In this document: positions 60,957 to 64,000 of the stretch, piece after piece
How the letters are laid out: each line of letters begins with the position of its first letter
Position numbering within the stretch: the first letter of the stretch is position 1
From: an uncultured Acidobacteriaceae bacterium
GTDB lineage: Bacteria > Acidobacteriota > Terriglobia > Terriglobales > Acidobacteriaceae
Length of the DNA stretch: 64,000 nt
NCBI GenBank assembly: GCA_903849645.1
Contig: CAINJJ010000030.1
Location: 1-64,000, forward strand
Reading direction: 5' to 3'
Notes under the pieces: model-generated
What the model was told of the DNA's origin: nothing
The model's database searches: none
What the model saw: the letters and a program-made list of their open reading frames with translations, nothing else
Position numbers and translations under genes: made by a program

Positions 60957-62207
60957 ATGGCGGAGATCAATCGCAGGAAAACCGGCACGGTAAAGATTGG
61001 GCAGGCGAGCGTGGGCTGGGCTGTCCCGGTGTTGGTGCAGTCGATGACCAATACGGACACGGCGGACATCGCGGGCACGATTGAACAAGTGGCGGCTCTC
61101 GCGCTGGCGGGCTCAGAGATTGTGCGCGTGACGGTGAACAACGAGGAGGCCGCCGCGGCGGTTCCCTACATTGTGGAGGGCCTGGACAAGCGCGGCCTGC
61201 GGGTGCCGATTGTGGGCGACTTCCACTACAACGGCCACCTGCTGCTGAAGAAGTTTCCCGCGACGGCGCGCTCGCTGGCCAAGTACCGCATCAATCCGGG
61301 GAACGCGTCGATTGGCAAGAAGGACAACGACAACTTCCAGGTGATGATCGAGTGCGCGATCGAGAACCAGAAGCCGGTGCGCATCGGGGTCAATTGGGGT
61401 TCGCTGGACCAGCAACTGCTGACGCGGATGATGGACGAGAACAGCAAGCTGGCGCAGCCTCTGCCGGCGCGCGAGGTGATGATGGAGGCCATGGTGCGGA
61501 GTGCGCTGGACTCGGCGGAGGCCGCGGAGCGCTACGGACTGGGGCACGACATGATCATTTTGTCGGCGAAGGTGAGCGGCGTGCGGGACCTGATCGACGT
61601 GTATACGAACCTGGCGGCGCGCTGCGACTATCCGCTGCACCTGGGGCTGACCGAGGCGGGGATGGGGTCGAAGGGGCTGATTGCCTCCGCGGCGGGGCTG
61701 GCTCCGCTGCTGCTGGCGGGCATTGGGGACACAATCCGGGTGAGTTTGACGCCGAAGCCGGGCGGGGACCGGACGGAAGAGGTGCAGGCGGCGCAACAGG
61801 TGCTGCAGTCGCTGTCGATCCGGAGCTTTATGCCGCAGGTGACGAGTTGCCCTGGGTGCGGACGAACGACGAGCACTTACTTCCAGGAGTTAGCCGAGCA
61901 GATACAGAGTTATCTGCGGACTTCGATGCCGGAGTGGCGGAAGAGTTATCCGGGCGTGGAGGAGCTGAAGCTGGCGGTGATGGGCTGCGTGGTGAACGGA
62001 CCGGGCGAATCGAAGCACGCCAACCTGGGAATCAGCCTGCCGGGTACGTTTGAAGAGCCGAAGGCGCCGGTGTATGTGGACGGCAAGCTGTATACGACGC
62101 TGAAGGGCGACTCGATTGTGGCGGAGTTCAAGCAGATTCTGGACAAGTACGTGGAGAGCCACTACGGGCAGGGGGCGAAGAGCGGGGAGCTGGTGGGGGC
62201 GCGGTAG
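60957..62207 (+). CDS. ispG: 4-hydroxy-3-methylbut-2-enyl-diphosphate synthase
   Basis: A 416-residue iron-sulfur enzyme of the MEP pathway that converts MEcPP to HMBPP, upstream of all isoprenoids in the cell. The TIM-barrel half starts [16 protein letters not shown] and [16 protein letters not shown]. The three [4Fe-4S] cysteines lie in TSCPGCGRT and [11 protein letters not shown]. The tail [14 protein letters not shown] is conserved. It is divergent from the DUF3142 gene and ends in TAG. It presumably feeds, among others, the isoprenyl synthase of the operon at 15.8-22.7 kb, but there is no linkage in the window beyond pathway logic. Confidence 0.95.
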   Translation: MAEINRRKTGTVKIGQASVGWAVPVLVQSMTNTDTADIAGTIEQVAALALAGSEIVRVTVNNEEAAAAVPYIVEGLDKRGLRVPIVGDFHYNGHLLLKKFPATARSLAKYRINPGNASIGKKDNDNFQVMIECAIENQKPVRIGVNWGSLDQQLLTRMMDENSKLAQPLPAREVMMEAMVRSALDSAEAAERYGLGHDMIILSAKVSGVRDLIDVYTNLAARCDYPLHLGLTEAGMGSKGLIASAAGLAPLLLAGIGDTIRVSLTPKPGGDRTEEVQAAQQVLQSLSIRSFMPQVTSCPGCGRTTSTYFQELAEQIQSYLRTSMPEWRKSYPGVEELKLAVMGCVVNGPGESKHANLGISLPGTFEEPKAPVYVDGKLYTTLKGDSIVAEFKQILDKYVESHYGQGAKSGELVGAR

Positions 62208-62277
62208 GGGCGGGGTAGCGCGGACGGCTTCCGCCTGCGCCAGTTCCTCCAAGGCAGGTTACCCTATCCGCCCGGAA

Positions 62278-62304
62278 CGGATATACAATAGTCATGTATA
62301 TCCG
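62278..62304. promoter_or_regulatory. Operator-like palindrome of the AbrB/PIN operon
   Basis: A perfect 9-bp inverted repeat, CGGATATAC and GTATATCCG, with a 9-base centre. The motif TACAAT at 62284-62289 could be a -10 box, so the palindrome covers the promoter, and the right arm ends 9 bp before the antitoxin start. MazE/VapB antitoxins characteristically bind such repeats with their toxin. The role is inferred from position and symmetry. Confidence 0.65.
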
Positions 62305-62313
62305 GAGGCGCGC

Positions 62314-62544
62314 ATGAAGTTCGCAAAATGGGGGAACAGCATTGCCGTTCGCATTCCCGCGGACGTGGTGGCAAAGCTCGGAATCTCTGCCGACGACGAG
62401 GCTCAGATCAGGGTCACCGGGGAGAGTTCCTTTGAGATCAGCCGTGACCGCGGCCGCGAGGAAGCGATTGAAAAGATGCGCAAGCTGAGATTCGCCGTCC
62501 CAGAGGACTACGTCTTCAATCGCGACGAAATCTATGACCGCTAA
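62314..62544 (+). CDS. AbrB/MazE-type antitoxin
   Basis: A 76-residue DNA-binding antitoxin. The N-terminal swapped-hairpin motif MKFAKWGNSIAVRIPADVV is diagnostic of the AbrB/MazE/VapB family. The middle (EAQIRVTGESSFEISRDR) completes the barrel, and the acidic C-terminal tail (PEDYVFNRDEIYDR) should occupy the toxin's groove. The ATG at 62314 follows GGAGG by 5 bases. It overlaps the PIN toxin gene by 11 bp, and a palindromic operator lies just upstream. Confidence 0.85.
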   Translation: MKFAKWGNSIAVRIPADVVAKLGISADDEAQIRVTGESSFEISRDRGREEAIEKMRKLRFAVPEDYVFNRDEIYDR

Positions 62545-62962
62545 GGCATTCTTCGATACGAATATACTGGTGTATGCGCTTGCGGTTCGAGCGGGGGCAG
62601 ACTCTGATCCTCGAACCGAGTTGGCGGAGAAGACGCTGAGCCTCGGCGGGGTGGTGGGCGTTCAGGTGCTGAATGAATTCGCTGACGTTGCCACCCGCAG
62701 GTTCAGGCTGGGCTGGGACCTGGTTGAACAGTATCTTTCCATCATTGATGCGCTTTGCGGGCGCGCCATCCCTTTGACCGCGGATACGCACGCGGTAGCG
62801 ATTGAACTTTCAAAGCAATACGGCTATCGCATCTACGATTCGCTCATTCTGGCTGCCGCCGGGCAGGCAGGGTGCACGACGGTTTACAGCGAGGATATGC
62901 AGCACGGCCAGACAATCGGGAAACTCACCATCGTGAATCCGTTCCTTGCGGCCGGGGGCTGA
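62534..62962 (+). CDS. PIN-domain toxin
   Basis: A 142-residue PIN-fold ribonuclease with all four acidic ligands of the active site: D8 (FFDTNILVYA), E48 (QVLNEFADV), D102 (RIYDSLILAAA) and D121 (YSEDMQHG). The pattern and length match VapC-like toxins that pair with AbrB-type antitoxins. Translation is coupled to the antitoxin by an 11-bp overlap. It is the second PIN system of the window and only distantly similar to the one at 1.8 kb, so they are separate acquisitions and not a duplication. Confidence 0.87.
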   Translation: MTAKAFFDTNILVYALAVRAGADSDPRTELAEKTLSLGGVVGVQVLNEFADVATRRFRLGWDLVEQYLSIIDALCGRAIPLTADTHAVAIELSKQYGYRIYDSLILAAAGQAGCTTVYSEDMQHGQTIGKLTIVNPFLAAGG

Positions 62963-63013
62963 TCTCTGTTCGTTTCGGCGCGTATGATGGGGCTTCGCAT
63001 TTTGTGAGGGTCC

Positions 63014-64000
63014 ATGAACAAATCCATTCGTTTGCTGGTTTCCACGCTGTTCCTGCTGGGCTGCACAAGCATGGCGCAGCAGGCTGCACGTTCGTTCAAG
63101 ACGCCGTATTACTCCATTGCATTGGCGCAGGATGTGCCGAAGGTCCTGGTGCTGTCCGTCGATTCGCTGGGACAGGGGCGGTTCCGGCCGAGCGCGCTGT
63201 TTGCGCCGGAGGGCGCGATCGAGGCTGGCCCGGCGAAGGGTTCGGGCGAGGCGGTGTATCCGGGCTGGCGGTTCCGGTTCAGCGCGCAATCCTTTGAGAT
63301 TGAGAGCGTCTATCGCGAGGGCGTGCTGTCGCCGCCGATTGTGCTGCGCTTTGACCCGGAACAGACCCATGCCACGCTGCTGGCAATGGACGCGGGAAGC
63401 CAGGCGAGCCTGCCCGCGGTGCTGCACCTGCCGGAGCAGGGGTCGCTGCGGATTGAGGCGGCGAGCGCGGAGCCGGTGAGCCTGGGCTACGACGCGCATC
63501 GCAAGGGCAAGGGCTATGTAGAGGTGAGTTTTCCGGCGGCGACGAAGGCCAATCCGCGGATTGCCTACACGCTGACAGCGGCGGCCATTTATCCGGCGCT
63601 TGCGGGCGTTGCCGGGGATGCGCGGTATGACGGGTTCCGCAGGAACTACTTGAACGCGCTGCAGGTGCATGCAGAGTACGGGGTGCTGGCGAATCATGCG
63701 GCGAGCGACCCATGCGCGTTTGTGATGCACATGTACTCCGAGGTGGCGAAGCATGCACCGCCGCTCGCCAAGGGGCTGACGGCGATGGACCTGGTGCGGG
63801 CGTCGCTGGACCGCTACCTGGGTGGATTCATCGGCTATGGGCTGCCGGGATTCAAGGGCTTTGACGCCGACAGCAGCGGACCGGATGAGGCGACGATCAC
63901 GTATCTCGACACCTACCCTTCCCTGCTGGTTGCGGCCGGGGACTACGTGGATACGACGCACGACACCAAGTGGCTTGCGGCGAACTACAAAGGGCTGCGG
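63014..64000 (+). CDS. Secreted putative glycosidase or related protein, truncated by the window end
   Basis: The first 329 codons of a gene that runs off the window. A signal peptide with lipobox-like end (LLVSTLFLLGCTS) suggests a lipoprotein. Residues about 25-170 are a beta-rich domain, after which a mostly helical region begins (DARYDGFRRNYLNALQVHAE, then LDTYPSLLVAAGDYVD and WLAANYKGL). A beta-sandwich followed by an (alpha/alpha)6 barrel would fit six-hairpin glycosidases such as GH78 or GH95, but the barrel's catalytic part is not in the window, so the family is open. The ATG follows GAGGG by about 4 bases. Confidence 0.65.
   Translation, partial: MNKSIRLLVSTLFLLGCTSMAQQAARSFKTPYYSIALAQDVPKVLVLSVDSLGQGRFRPSALFAPEGAIEAGPAKGSGEAVYPGWRFRFSAQSFEIESVYREGVLSPPIVLRFDPEQTHATLLAMDAGSQASLPAVLHLPEQGSLRIEAASAEPVSLGYDAHRKGKGYVEVSFPAATKANPRIAYTLTAAAIYPALAGVAGDARYDGFRRNYLNALQVHAEYGVLANHAASDPCAFVMHMYSEVAKHAPPLAKGLTAMDLVRASLDRYLGGFIGYGLPGFKGFDADSSGPDEATITYLDTYPSLLVAAGDYVDTTHDTKWLAANYKGLR

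Noticed and set aside
1-64000. CRISPR arrays, rRNA or tRNA genes
   Set aside because: No regularly spaced direct repeats of CRISPR type and no tRNA or rRNA signature were seen on reading both strands; short tRNA-like folds cannot be excluded without a covariance search.

Overview
The window looks like a chromosomal segment of a GC-rich Acidobacteriota, probably class Terriglobia. The evidence is the mix of gene families: an Oar-like TonB receptor with an N-terminal carboxypeptidase-regulatory domain, paired FG-GAP/ASPIC-UnbV secreted proteins next to TPR proteins, a UPF0182 membrane protein, a small cytochrome of the photosynthetic-reaction-centre family, Tat-exported Gfo/Idh and glycoside hydrolase proteins, and an O2-tolerant [NiFe] hydrogenase. 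This is inferred from gene families and composition; no rRNA or tRNA gene is present to confirm it.

Layout. 0-5.8 kb: an aldo/keto reductase divergent from an RHH/PIN toxin-antitoxin pair, then dnaE. 5.8-8.1 kb: a patchy accessory stretch with palindromic intergenic repeats, a tyrosine-recombinase relic, a 40-residue membrane protein, an orphan Rap1a/Tai-type immunity protein and a BrnT-type toxin with an HTH antitoxin. 8.4-13.9 kb: unassigned envelope proteins and a cupin. 14-15.6 kb: a di-haem-type cytochrome c and ilvE. 15.8-22.7 kb: a seven-gene, mostly overlapping operon encoding an isoprenyl diphosphate synthase, an FtsX/MacB-type permease and ATPase, a CcoN-like protein that has lost most metal ligands, a small membrane protein, an MFS-type protein fused to two c-type cytochrome domains, and a YceI protein. 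A divergent two-component system follows (23.1-25.2 kb), whose response regulator carries an in-frame TAG. 25.4-30.8 kb: pyrD and hyaABCD. 30.8-39.9 kb: polysaccharide-related proteins and UPF0182. 40-50.7 kb: TPR proteins, an Oar-like receptor broken by a second in-frame TAG, and two ASPIC/UnbV proteins. 50.8-57.3 kb: a Cu/Ag-type RND efflux operon. 57.6-64 kb: a large putative lipoprotein with a DUF3142 protein, ispG, an AbrB/PIN toxin-antitoxin pair with a perfect operator-like palindrome, and the start of a secreted protein that runs off the window.

How it fits together. Hydrogenase, the cbb3-like cytochrome operon and the stand-alone cytochrome point to a flexible aerobic electron-transport chain. 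The strongest candidate for an undescribed system is the isoprenoid/ABC/cytochrome operon: it pairs an enzyme that makes an isoprenoid with a YceI protein of a family known to bind isoprenoids, and places a pseudo-oxidase and an MFS-cytochrome fusion between them. Both interrupted genes stop with TAG, but TAG is an ordinary terminator here (dnaE, ilvE, ispG, hyaA, hyaD), so recoding is unlikely. All function calls are from reading the sequence; no database search was run.
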